DNA of 64,000 nucleotides, from NCBI RefSeq assembly GCF_024868665.1, contig NC_079892.1:4812077-4876076 (forward strand). The letters are read 5' to 3'. Below are positions 1 to 11,945 of this stretch, piece after piece. The notes beneath the pieces are model-generated. The model made no database searches. It worked only from the letters and a program-made list of their open reading frames with translations, and was not told the DNA's origin. The position numbers and the translations under genes were made by a program. The stretch comes from Triplophysa rosa. Taxonomy: Eukaryota > Chordata > Actinopteri > Cypriniformes > Nemacheilidae. Every line of letters starts with the position of its first letter. Position 1 is the stretch's first letter.

Positions 1-469
1 GACCCCCAGATTGCGGCAAGGTCTCTCCAGGTCTCGGAAAAGGGGGATGGGAAAGAGAATTGAGGGGAAGCAGATGGGGGAGGTGAGGGGTATAGAAACG
101 CATGGCTGCCAGTGCACAGAGACTCCTGTGTGTGCTTAAGGAGCGGCCAGCTGCCGAAGCCCCTTTAGACCCCGCCAAACCCGTGCAGGTCTCAGAGGTC
201 ACCCAAACACACAAAAGCGAACTGAGGGTACTGAAAACATGCAGTTTAGAAACAGTGCTAAAATCAGGCAGAAGACGCTTACGAAGACGCCATGTGTTCG
301 AGATCAAGTTAACAGTGTAAACAAATACAAAATAAACAAAATCAGCAAACTGCGTCAACTCTGTCACGCAAAGTAAGCGAATTATAGTTCATATGAAAAT
401 CGGCCAGGGTTTTTCGCAAAGGTTTTTGCCAAAACACTGCAAAACAGATATTTGCAGATAAAGTCAGCA

Positions 470-665
470 AAAATGACATTTGAATGGATAGTTCACCTGT
501 ATGAGTTTCATTCCGCCGCAGAACACAAAAGAAGATATTTTGAAGAAAGTTAATGACTGAACAAGGTGAATGGGTGCCGGTTAACAACATGTTTCAAAAT
601 ATCTTCTTTTGTGTTCTGCGGAAAAAGCCATACACGTTCGAAATGAGAAGAGGGTGAGTAAATGC
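470..665. repeat. cyprinid foldback MITE copy (degraded)
   Basis: GGATAGTTCACC, the pair GAACACAAAAGAAGATATTT / AAATATCTTCTTTTGTGTTC, and GGGTGAGTAAATG. This is the family seen at five or more other places in the window. Confidence 0.75.
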
Positions 666-904
666 TGACCCAATTTTAATTAAAAAATAACAAAATTAAA
701 ACTTTATGAATACTAGTAAACAAAGATTAATTATTAATAAGAAAGAAAACATTATCATGCAAAACCTTCGGGGAAATTAACCATTGGTTCCTACAAAAAA
801 TATATAAAAATAAAAGTAAAAAAATAGAAAAAATACACTTTATCTATAATAAAACCATGGTTAATTTTCATTAAGGATCTCACCACCAAACTTTCAGGAC
901 TTTC

Positions 905-955
905 TTAGTGGTTGCTGGGTCATTGCCATATGGTTGCTAGGGCGTTTTAGGCGGT
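905..955. repeat. GTTGCTAGG-type dispersed repeat
   Basis: GTGGTTGCTGGGTCATTGCC and ATGGTTGCTAGGGCGTT, a short repeat type dispersed in cyprinid genomes. Confidence 0.55.
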
Positions 956-3900
956 TTTCTGGGACCCTGGTCCCCAGATATAGCTCAATTTCACAAAATA
1001 TCACACTGCAAGCAGCTTTCTTCACAGGATGGCTAATAAATTGCAACACAAAAACTTGAACTTTGATGCTCCCCTTCTCAGTGGGAGCCTTTTTTTCTCA
1101 CATACAAAAAATGCTATTCATTTTTAACAGACGCGATTAGACATGGCCATTTAATGTAAAAGAGGGTTGCGCTTTTTCCTCTTCAGTGAGAATTGCGCGA
1201 TGAGAATACAGAGTACGAACCCTATTTTTGACGAGGAAAGACGTAACAAAACGAACCAAACAAAGCCCCCAAAAGTCTCATTAATTCTGACGAAAAGTCA
1301 AGACACTGGGGGCTTTTTTCAAAGCCAGATTGTAAAAAGTGTCCAGGCACCAGGGTGCCAAGCAAATTCAATAAGGCGGCGACCGAAGCGACGGCATGGC
1401 GGATGTAAACGGAGCTGAGGAGGATGAGAGAAACAACAGACGCAAGCGAATGAAAGCTTAGCTCATCAAAAAAGCATTTCTCTCCAAGTTGTTAAACTCG
1501 TAGAGGTTGACGTTCGCCGGCTGTTTTATGCATCACGTTTGCTTTCTGTATCTCTTTGCATGTGCTCCAAGTCATTTTAGAATAAAAAAAGAAATTTGAA
1601 ATGTGTGGAAGTCCTTGCGTGAGTGCAAACCAAATTTCTCGTCCAACTGGCGACTAGTCAATTATTGAGGTTGGCTGGTTCATCTCAATTTTGTCAAATT
1701 TTGAAATTTTCTCGCACAGATGCTTCAAAGCGGAGGCTGTGCTAATAGCTGCCACTTTTCTTGGACTTTTCTGGAAATCCAAAATGATCAGACGGTGAAT
1801 GTCAAACCTTTACATTAAACACACGCATACAAACGTCTCCATGCCAATGCCACAAGGAGCCAACCGCCATATTTTTTCAATTACCCAACTCGAGAGTAAA
1901 ATCCAGCAAAATAACCTTCCATTTCTGCACGAGCTTTGAAACATCATACGCTTTCACCTGAGGTTTGGCCGGCTCTTCTGACAGGCCGACTTATCTGTGG
2001 ATGATATTATCTTTTTATCTGTTGTTTGCTTGTGCAGGCCAAGAACAGCGCTGCCTTAATTCAAACACAATGACCGGCCGTTCTGCTTTTCGGCTTTACC
2101 CCGGAGCCCGACGCACGTGCCTGTCCATTCCGTCCGGTGCTGCGCTTGCAGTTCCAGACTCCGATTGAACTCGGGGAGACGGATGCTGAGAAAGTTCACG
2201 ATGAGAAACGCTGGAGGATCAAAAAGCGAGTGAAAGATGCGAGTTGACGGTTGCGAAATTGCAAAAATATTGACTCGTTTTAGCAGTCATCCGCGCGCAG
2301 GCGGCTCCCATGGGCTGCCGGAGCCCAGAGAGAGAAGTTATCATTCCCGTGGCCTTCACAGAAAGCACAAAGCAGAAGAATCAGCAGGTTAAGCAGTGGG
2401 AAAAAATCAGATATCCATTATTATAAGCCTCCATTTTTAGATCGCCTATGATAAAAAGTGATATCAAAAATTGCATGATGTTGGTTATTAAATGCGTCAC
2501 TAAATTCAATAAGAAAATAAAACTATTTAAATGACACTTAAGTTTATATTAGGACAAAATGTAAAAAAGTTTTCACAGCAGTCAACATGGCCAACACACG
2601 AGTTACACGTTACGACATGTAATTAATCCAATTAAATTGCAATTAATTATCCATAGTTTTAATAAGCATTCAATACACTACAAAACATTTTATTTTTATT
2701 TGTACAAAAAAGGTTTTAGAAGTCACTGCATTGTTCATTCCCATATTATTGAACATGAGCCAATTTCTTGAATTGAATCTGTAAGCATCGTCTGGTGAAG
2801 TCTGATGCCTAGGAAAGAGATGCATGATGGGAGCATGATTAATTGTATTTTTCGATAATTAATCATACTCAATTAACTTAAAATGACATAATAAACAATA
2901 CCAAAATGAACGAAACAGTACCCATAGTTTGCATTTCACTGCCACCTCTACATTTAAAAATCTTAAGACAAACCTCTCAAAAATGCCTGTTTACTCATTT
3001 TGTAAACACGCCAACATACATAAAAACATCAACATCCTGTGGATATCTTGCATGCTTTCATATGGCCAACCCTTTTAGTTTGGGAGAGAACTCACACGCC
3101 CAGACTTGAGGAGCGGAGCTCTTATGTTTTGACAAAGAGGAGTAAGATGAGAAGGTCAAACTGTGTTGAGAAAAGTAGTCAATTTACCTAAACGCTCCTG
3201 AATGCTACATTTACGTTTATATAACAGCAATAAAACAGTGGAAACAATATTATGAATCATTTCTCTTCTCACCGAGCACACAAAACGAATGTTTCGAAGT
3301 ATGAGATGAAAGACTCTCTCTCTTTGGCCACCGAAAACAAATATAAATCTTAATTTTGGTGAAATGCAAGACCAGGCTCAGTGTTACAGCACTCTTTACT
3401 GGAATAAAATGGCATGAATACATTTGGGAGGTTACACTAACAATACAAAAACTGAACCCGGTAATGTAATTTAACATATACTGTACAAGCAATTCTGAAA
3501 AAGGCCGGCCAAAAAAAGTCTATACAAAACATTCTTTTAACCTACTAATAATTCAACAATATGATGTAATTGCTGTGAAAAACAAACAGCAAAACTCTCT
3601 TATAATAAATCTTGCATGCCATCTTTCTTCCAAGTATTGCTCTGCTATGCCCCCTGAGATCCAGAGGTTTGTCTAACTGGACCGGAAGTTGAAATTGTAT
3701 CTCAATTGGCTGTAAATTCAGAAACAATGTGTTTTCTCTGGGGACATATGGGATACATTGCTTGCAGACGAGTCGGCAGCTGCTGGTGGCGTATTACCGC
3801 AACGCTGCTGCAGAAAAAATGGGGAAAACCTCTGCTGTGTCACGTTATTAACCAGCGGACGTCTCCAGAACAGGAGCGGAGCGCTGGCGACTTCCCCCTT

Positions 3901-4173
3901 CAACACCCGCCCGCTGACAGATGTGGGACGATGATGCGCGTCCCCTAAGGAAATGAGAATGACTGTGGTGGCAACAGAGGAGCTACGGAGCAGGGACGAT
4001 TACGAGACATGAGTGAAAGCGAGCAGAGGGGGCCACAGGTCACACTTTTAACCATGCCTCAAGGCTCACTTGTAATGTGAGACGAAGTGAGCGAGTGAAG
4101 AAATACAGACGAGTGAAATGAAGGAGAGCTGGAAAATCTGAAGGAAAAGTAGATGTTTGTAGATGTCGGAACA

Positions 4174-4330
4174 TGGAAACTGGTTTGTTGTTGGTCCAAG
4201 TTGGTCATTAGCTGACTGACCGTCTACCATTTTCCAAAACCAGCTCGACCACCTGGGTGGTGGTTTTCTGCTGGTCTGAGGTGGTCTACCAGCTTAGACC
4301 ATCTAATGTCCAACTTGGAACAGCTAGAAA
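4174..4330. repeat. ACCAGC/GCTGGT-rich dispersed repeat
   Basis: Alternating GTTGGTCCAAGTTGGTCATT, AACCAGCTCGACCACC and GTGGTCTACCAGCTTAGACC units that fold back on each other. Common cyprinid repeat type, class not assigned. Confidence 0.55.
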
Positions 4331-5409
4331 TTTTCCATGTTCCAAAACAGCTACCCAAGCAACCTTTATTTTTCCAACAGGGTTGTCTCCGAGTTCATAA
4401 CACTGTGGAGGTCTCAAAGAAGGAGCACATGGGAGCATTAAAACCAGCACTATATTCCAAACAAAAGCTAATGGTTCTACTACCATCCCCCCCCCGGTTA
4501 AAGCACACATAAAACGCTTTTCCCACACGTAACATATCATCCAATTAATCACGCTAAGGAGCCATTTCAACAGCTTTTCTGGTCTTCGTCAAAGTGTAAC
4601 AAACGCTCGGCTTGCCTGTAAAGATCTTAAATTCGAGGGTATTTGTTTTCCCAAACAAAATTAGTGGGCGAGTGTAAGAATCGCTGGATTGTGTGCCCAG
4701 CACTGGCCACAGGAGATGGAAAATATTACGAACGTCAGGTGTCTTTTATACCCCTATAATTCAAGTCAAACCGTGTATCCTTGGAGCCTGAAACATCAGA
4801 ATTTAAGAGCTCGTAGTGAAACAGCCAGCAAAAGCAACAAACTGTTACCAGGCAATTAACCATAAGACTGTTTGGCTTGGACTGCCACTGGCTGGATTTG
4901 GCCCACTTTGAAAAACCTGACTTTTAACGGAGCCACAAATTTGCAATTCTGTTGTATTTGGGAGAATTCTATTAAGAAAACAAAAGCTGAGACAACTCGC
5001 TGGACTTGTACAGCGGGCATCGGTTATACATTACAGAGGAACACCTTTTCTGTCCAAACATCAACTACAGAATGAGGGAAAGGACAAATAAACAAGATCC
5101 ACATATTGCCGGCCAAGTTCTACCTCAGATTAGATGTAACGATGCATTATTGCTTAAAATAAAATCTGAATGAATTTTTACACACGTTTATACGATCTTG
5201 AAATATTTTTATATATTTTTTTATTTCTTTTCTAAAAATTAGCTATTAGAGGAACAATCAAAAAAGAAAATGTTTATATAAATTATTTAAATGCATTCAA
5301 ATCATCATAATCAATTACGTCTATAGTCAACTAAAAAACAGTCAAGCCCTATTACCCAAGTTTATTTATTTTTAGTTATATTTTTGGGCTTTTTGCCATT
5401 ATTAATTAT

Positions 5410-5504
5410 ATGAGGAGAGAGGGAAAGAACGCCGAGCCGGGACTCGAACTCGGGTCTCCCAGGGCACAGTTGCACCCCATATGTCTGGAGCGCTGTCGAC
5501 ACCC
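5410..5504 (-). repeat. tRNA-derived SINE fragment
   Basis: On the minus strand GAGTTCGAGTCCCGGCTC is a good tRNA B-box with T-stem (one mismatch), preceded by an anticodon-arm-like region and followed by a CTTTCCCTCTCTCC tail typical of tRNA SINEs. The 5' acceptor stem does not pair with the 3' side, so it is not an intact tRNA gene. Confidence 0.6.
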
Positions 5505-8500
5505 AAGTTTCTTAATTCTATCCTCCTTCAGCATAAGATCTAAAAAATGTTTTAGCATCCTCATTAAGTACAGTAACTGGTCTACAATCCACCTGGGAAA
5601 GAAGTTCTCATGATGTCCGCCAAACCCATGCAAGACATCCATCACAAACCCTACATAAACAGACCAAAGAGCTGCCCCTTCTTAACAGCTTATTCCACCA
5701 CTACCGTCCAAATCGAAACAGCCCTCGCTCTGATGGGCCCTAGATGTGCCGCTTACTCCGACAAAGGAGCCATCATTAGCATGGCCAATGTTTTAGAAAG
5801 AGGCCCCTTGATGGAAAAAAACCCTGCGCAAATCAAGTTTCACGGCTCCTGCCGGCCACAATGTGCCAGGGCCATTAGATCAGCGCTTTGGGGGACTTTA
5901 AAGAAAAGCAGTATTGATCCTCTTCACACTTATGTTTTTAGCCAGCATCCATCAGCGGACGAGGTCCGGGCCACCTCGCATCAGATAAAAGCGCTCTTTC
6001 AAGCTGTTGCTTTTTGTTGTCACAGTGTTGCCATACTGAAGGTCCATCAAAACGCACTTCAGGATCCATTGTAGTCTAATGACTTCATCGTGAAGAACTA
6101 AGACTTTTAGGGAATGAAAAAAGAAAACGTTGCTTGACGTGCTATTTTAACAGAGAACAGACAAAATTATTTGTCCAAGTCATTCAGCTGTTATAGGATA
6201 TACAACAGGTATTTATTATATTAATACACAATTTTAGAATCAACTTGGTTTGAAGACTAGCAAAATGAAAAAGCACACGACACTTTGCAACAGAAAAAAG
6301 ACATGTTTTTACAGGCCAATTTAAAAAAAATCACTGATAAAATTGTTTTACTAGAAGAAAACAAATAAAATCTAGATCAACCTGCTGATCATCTGACCCA
6401 TGCCAAACATTTCTAAAGCACTGAAAAACTAATCTATGACTTCCTCTTAACCCAGTTTACAAACTGAGGTCCTCGACAACACTTCGTTCTCGGCTTGAGA
6501 CAACCCCCCCAAAAAAGCCCTCCTGTTTTGTGCAAGTTCTGCTTCACTCTGTTCTACATATTTGCCTTTATGGGAACCCAGAGGGCACCATGGCACTTTC
6601 CAATCGGGGCCACAGAAGGCTCTGTGAAAGCAGAATCTACATAATTGCCCCACAAAGCAGGGGACTTTCTACAGCAGGGACGGCATATCAGTCAAACGAG
6701 TTATCTTAAGCATCTCTACACTGAGGGGGTGAATTAAGGGGGTCTGCGGCAACTTCTAAAAGGTTCAAAGGGGAGGGGTAGAAAAGGGGCGGGCTGCTCG
6801 GAAAAGAGGCAAAAACAAGCGAAAAGAGAGAAAGAAGCGAATGCCCACAATTCCCTTACTGTTTAAGCAAAAAACCTTCTCATGCAAGCGGCAATAATCA
6901 GGCCTCCTTTCAGGAGTGCGGGACCAGAGATGAAAGAGGATGTTGTTGGCACACGTTCAAAAGCGCGATCTTTCAATCGCACGTAAAAGAGAACGCACCA
7001 CGAACCTGAAACGCCAGCTGGAAGTCCGTATGCTGAAGGTGAGGACATTTCAGGTGGTTAACCACAATTTCAAAGGTGCCTGGATGTTCTTACATGTAGT
7101 CAGACGGTTGTGAACTTGGTGTAAATGAAAACAAGTTTGAGTGTCATTTTGAGTAAACAAAAGCGCTTTATAGTACAAAGAAAGATTTAGTATGTCAGTC
7201 AAAAGTTTGGAAACTTTTATGAATTTCTTGTGCATAATATTAAAAACACATTTTAAGATAAAAAATACTTGCTTTTGTTTACGTTTTACATTTTTAAATG
7301 GACAAACTGAACTGGAGAGAGAAAAAAAACTCTAGTTTAAAAAGCATCCCAGAATGCAACTCATGAAACCGCTTAAGAGAACGTCCAGAGTCTGCAGATA
7401 CAATCTGGACAAATGGCAGTGGCTTTTCAAGAAATTTTATTAAAAGATGACAATGTACGATAAAATATAAGACCTGACTGTTATTCCAAAAGGTGGAAAA
7501 TAATGAAAACCACTCCGAGACATTTCAGCCATCCTTACAAAAACATTCTGGCGAGAGGCAAAAGTTAAAATCACAAAAACTAGCCAAGTTAAAGCAGCAA
7601 CACGGTCCCATCAGCTAGACGTTTCCTTTCACAAACATGAAAAATGAACAATGGAAATGTCCTCAGTCCAAAAATGCAATTCAACTTTCAGAAAGGTGAA
7701 AAAAAGACGTGTTAAAGGGGGAAAAGCAAGAAGGCAAAATGAGGCAGGAAGAGGAGGGAGGGGAGGACCCAAAGCCTCCATTCCTCTATTTATAACCATT
7801 CAGGCAGTGAGCAGCCACATTCCAAATGCCAGGAGGCACTTTTCAAAACTCCTCATTTAAAACTTAATGTTGTTTTCAGCCGCCCTCCCATCAAAGAGAA
7901 AGGGACCAGCACGGTAAAAAAGGCTAACAGTAACATGTAAATGTGACTGTTCTATGGCAGTCCAAAATCAGCCAAACAAAAAGGGCAGCTGAGATGAGGT
8001 AAGCGTGCATCAGTATGCATAAAGAGAAAATCTTTAATGAGAAATTACAAATGGACGGGTCGCGCTGAAACTCAGGGCGATTAGCACTTCAAGGGCTTTT
8101 CTTCCATTTGGAGGGTAAGTGGGCAAGCTAAAGAATGGCCTCCGCCTCCATTAAGGTGAATCTGAAGAACCCTTGTGAGAAAAGAAGAACAGAACGCTCC
8201 TGTCAGCTGCGGGGAGTTTGGGGAATGTGGCGCAGTCACCCAAAAGTGCATCTGGCAGAGGGGTGGGGTGGGTGGGGAAGGACCTCCGCAAGGGTTCACC
8301 TCTATTCTGTGCAGCTTTTGTAGTAGGCGGGGGTCAAGCCTGAACAGACTACCACAGGGTTTCCCTCTCCTCGGCCGGGCTATTTGTCGGACAAGAGGGA
8401 GAGAGAGGGTGTCCCAAATCCTCCTTCAGGACACTTTCACTGGAAGGAGAATTTACAAATGAGTTTTTTTTAAACCAAAACTGTTTTACTTAGATGGAAA

Positions 8501-8756
8501 TAAGATTAAATCGAGAACAAACTGAGCTTCTTCAATGTTTTTAGCTTAGATGCGTCTCTTTTGGCGAAATCTCACCTCTCACTCAGATCTGTCTGCAATC
8601 AAATATATTAAGATAAATTTACACATTCCTGAGGAGTACTATTCACACGAGATCTTTATAATATCTTAACTGAGTTTCAAGTGTACAAAAGACTTGATTC
8701 TAGAAAAAATGACTAATATATTAGGCATATTAGTATACGAAACTGAGGCTTCAAAC

Positions 8757-10422
8757 TAGGGCTTCACAATATCTAAAAATATCACAAATGTGAATTTTGC
8801 TAAATGCATATTCAATGGTTTGCAATGACACTTTCATATTTGTTTGTTTTGTAAAACATGGCTGTTCACTTTCAGAAGCGTAACATCTCGGTTGTGAAGT
8901 TGTCACAATATACTAGTTTGGACAATAAATGTGTTGATCTTGCGTTACTACCATAAATATGATAATATCATGAATCACAAAAATGTTTTGCCTTTGGAGT
9001 CGGAAGGGTTGCAAATAGGGATAGGCGATATTATATCGTTTGCGATATACCGGTAGATATTCCCCACACGATAGGAATTAGTCTTCCCGCGATATAAATG
9101 ATAAATTCTAGTTGATGACGTATTTCTTTGTGAGACCCATTCACAGCTCATATGTGAAGCGAAAACGGGTAGAGCGGAGGGCGGACGTGAAGCTGAGAAA
9201 GAGTTTGCACTAAAAGACGAGCTCTAAATCTCGTTTAGGTTGGCACTGTAGATGCATCCGAGTTAATGTTTAGTTTCACTTTCGTTTTATTTAATTCGTT
9301 TGTTAAGTATTCGTTGATAGTCATAATGCGTTACACCACAACATTTAGTTTGGCTAAAAGTATTTATTTAAACATTCGTTAGATGTTATGCGCGTGTGCG
9401 TAAATTGTTTAGTATGTTTTCTTGCCTGTTACAGGATGAACGGAGCGTCCCGTGCGCAGCTCGCGCCCACATGTGCTTTCATAGCGACACAGCGTGCACA
9501 GCACTGCTGCCTGTTCACATACAGTACAAAATGCGAGTTTGTATTACGTTATTTTAAATACGTTTATGAGCGTATAAAAGCATGGATTATTTAATTAGAT
9601 TTCTTTTATCCGCATTTTTCTGTTTTCTTTCTGTAGCGCGATCATAGACAGATGCAGTGTATGTTGCTGTGAGAAGAGAAGGTTCACACAGTTCAAGAGA
9701 GAGTGATTGACAGTGTGATGCGATCGATCGTTTCCACCCAACAATAGAATATATACAGTTTTAGGTATGACATGATGTGTTTATTGAGCTTTAGTTCATT
9801 TAACTTTTCTTTACTACAACCTTTTGAAGTCGAATCTCACTATTATATTTTATATTTACAAAAATACTGTAGGTATATTTTAGGAGCTGTTTGATTTGGG
9901 GTAGGTTTTACTTTTTGATAATATTTGTTCTTCTGAGGGTCTAGACTACATGTAGCTACTATCACTTGACGCAAAAAAACAGCGGTGGATGGCGTTATGG
10001 AAATATCGTCATTTTATCGTTATCGCAAGAAATACCAGGAATAATCGTGATACAGTTTTAGGGCCATATCGCCCATCCCTAGTTGCAAACTCTCCTGTCT
10101 GATTCCCTGCGCGAATATTTTGAGTGTAATTTACTTTAAAAAAAAAAAACTCAAATTTAACATGACCAAATTTAACATAACCAAAACAACAGATATCCTG
10201 ATAATATCGCTATCGTGAATTCTTTTGGCCACAATAATTGTGTAGTGAAAATCTGACATTATGACATCCATAGCTGGTTGTCCAACTTTTGAGCTTATTC
10301 AAATTATTTTCAAGTACAATAAATTATTATTTGTACTGATTTTTGCAGGCATTATTGTATAACAGATTGTTTACAGCATTATTGAGAATGATCACATTTT
10401 TCTTTAATATTGTGCAGCCCTA
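8757..10422. mobile_element. older hAT-type element carrying a nested hAT
   Basis: Ends TAGGGCTTCACAATAT and ATATTGTGCAGCCCTA, inverted repeats of the fish TAGGGCTGCACAATAT hAT family. Flanks CTTCAAAC and ATTCAAAC agree at 7 of 8 bases. About 0.6 kb once the inner 1066-bp element and its duplication are removed. Confidence 0.82.
9016..10081. mobile_element. hAT-type transposon with perfect 8-bp target duplication
   Basis: Starts TAGGGATAGGCGATAT and ends with the near inverse ATATCGCCCATCCCTA. GTTGCAAA flanks both sides (9008-9015 and 10082-10089). 1066 bp with no convincing transposase; the 68-codon frame inside is not recognised. It lies nested within the older element 8757-10422. Confidence 0.88.
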
Positions 10423-11773
10423 ATTCAAACCTAACAAAAGGACCTTCTACAACAACTGAGACCAAAATGAGAACACTGTCAGTCAACTGTACGAGGCTTC
10501 CGTTAAAAACAGTTTTGATAACCGCACAAATACAATCGCCCGGGGGAAATCGTTTTTTTTCCATAGGAAGTAAAGTTGTAAAGAGAGAACCAGCGTTCAC
10601 AAGTCTAGAAAGGTGCTGCACGTGGACTTCAATGAAGCTTGGCCTTTTACCGAGCCTGATCTGTCAGCGGGAGAGTCCTAATCCTCAACTCATTCAGCCT
10701 GGCTTTAACACAGGAAAACACCACCTCGCTCCTTCCTTTAACGCCCACAGAAAACCACCTCTGCATCTCAAAGACAAAACGGGGTATGAGCAAACAAGGA
10801 CTCGATGTGGTTTTAGGCCGGTCTTACCCTGCCGTTCACCCACGGCCTGCCTGTCTTCACTACAAACGGAACAGTGGGGAACCGGGCAGCTTTAAAAGCC
10901 CCGGGTTACAAACAGGTTAGTTGTGATGCCATTTTCCCGAGAGCTTTGGTGGCTTTGAACGGCTGCAACCGGTAAACGGACCAAAGCTGTCGGCTCATGG
11001 GGGTTCTGTGCATCAATAAATGAAAGCAACCCTTTAAAGATGTGCAGTTTGAGTCCTGAATAAACTTGTCACACACAGGTTAGATTTTTCACTAAGATAA
11101 AGTATTTCCAGAAAGTACAGAAAGACATTCTCTCATACTGAGAGAAGCACGTCAGGGAAGGTTGTCGACAGTCAGCGTGAGAAGAAAAGCAAACGAGAGC
11201 GAAAAAAAGAGGGGGAAGTTTCCGTAGCTGCCTTTGTGTTTACATGACAAGCTTTCAACTATACAGACGGAATGAAAAATGGCTTTCTAGGTATTATGAC
11301 ACCCGGGGACCTGTGCCTACAGGTACCTGACTAATTGCACAATGCAAAAACTTCGAAGACACCCCGACCGCAGAAACCGCGCCACAAAAAGAAGCAAAAA
11401 AACTGACAACGTAACAAATCTAGGAATGCAGTCAAGTGTCAGCTCTGATAGAGAAAAAAGAAGTCACAAAAACAAAACAGGAAATCTTTGAAAATATACT
11501 CGAGGTTTCACAATGTTTGGGTCAGCGAACAAACATAGCGCCAGAACTGACAAGATGTCTATTGTCAATTTTTTCAGATTTAGATTCCTGAGCAATAAAC
11601 ACAAAACCCAAAATTTGATAAACCTCAGATTACCACATATTAGGTCCATTGAATCTGCACCGAATCTGAACTCAAGATCTCTAGGCGTATAAATAATCAG
11701 AGAAAACAAATAGCAAAGGTTCAAACAAACCGATCCCATCCAACAATCCGCTATAGCACAAATTTTAGATTAC

Positions 11774-11945
11774 CTCAATTTTGTCTGTCTTTGCATCTCC
11801 CCAGTAAAGCTTTCCTGCAACGGAGTCTACAGCCAAACCATTGGGCCACCCGAGCGAAGTATTCAGCAAAACCACACGTTCTGTGCCATCCAGGTTGGCC
11901 CGTTCGATTTTGGGCATCTCACCCCAGTCGGTCCAGTACATGTAC
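11774..11945 (-). CDS. lrp5: lrp5 exon 7 (second propeller)
   Basis: 172 nt, the human exon 7 length. It encodes [31 protein letters not shown] and [14 protein letters not shown]. It is separated from exon 6 by an intron of only 73 bp (11946-12018). Donor GTAATC. Confidence 0.94.

Larger units (their letters stand above)
1..11773 (-). other. lrp5 intron 7 (partial), with SINE, MITE and hAT copies
   Basis: No lrp5 exon 8 motif (DWQRRSIERVH and similar) was seen in any frame, so the window starts inside a long intron. Repeats noted: 470-665, 905-955, 4174-4330, 5410-5504 and 8757-10422. The remainder is AT-rich. Stretches near 5640-6070, 6450-6650 and 7650-8450 are more GC-rich and could hold regulatory elements, but nothing specific was identified. 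Confidence 0.75.

Noticed and set aside
5410..5504. Possible intact tRNA gene
   Set aside because: Good B-box and T-arm, but no matching acceptor stem and a SINE-like tail; scored as a SINE fragment.
10410..10895. 161-codon plus-strand frame in lrp5 intron 7
   Set aside because: It begins in the end of a hAT element and shows no recognisable domain or splice context; treated as chance.
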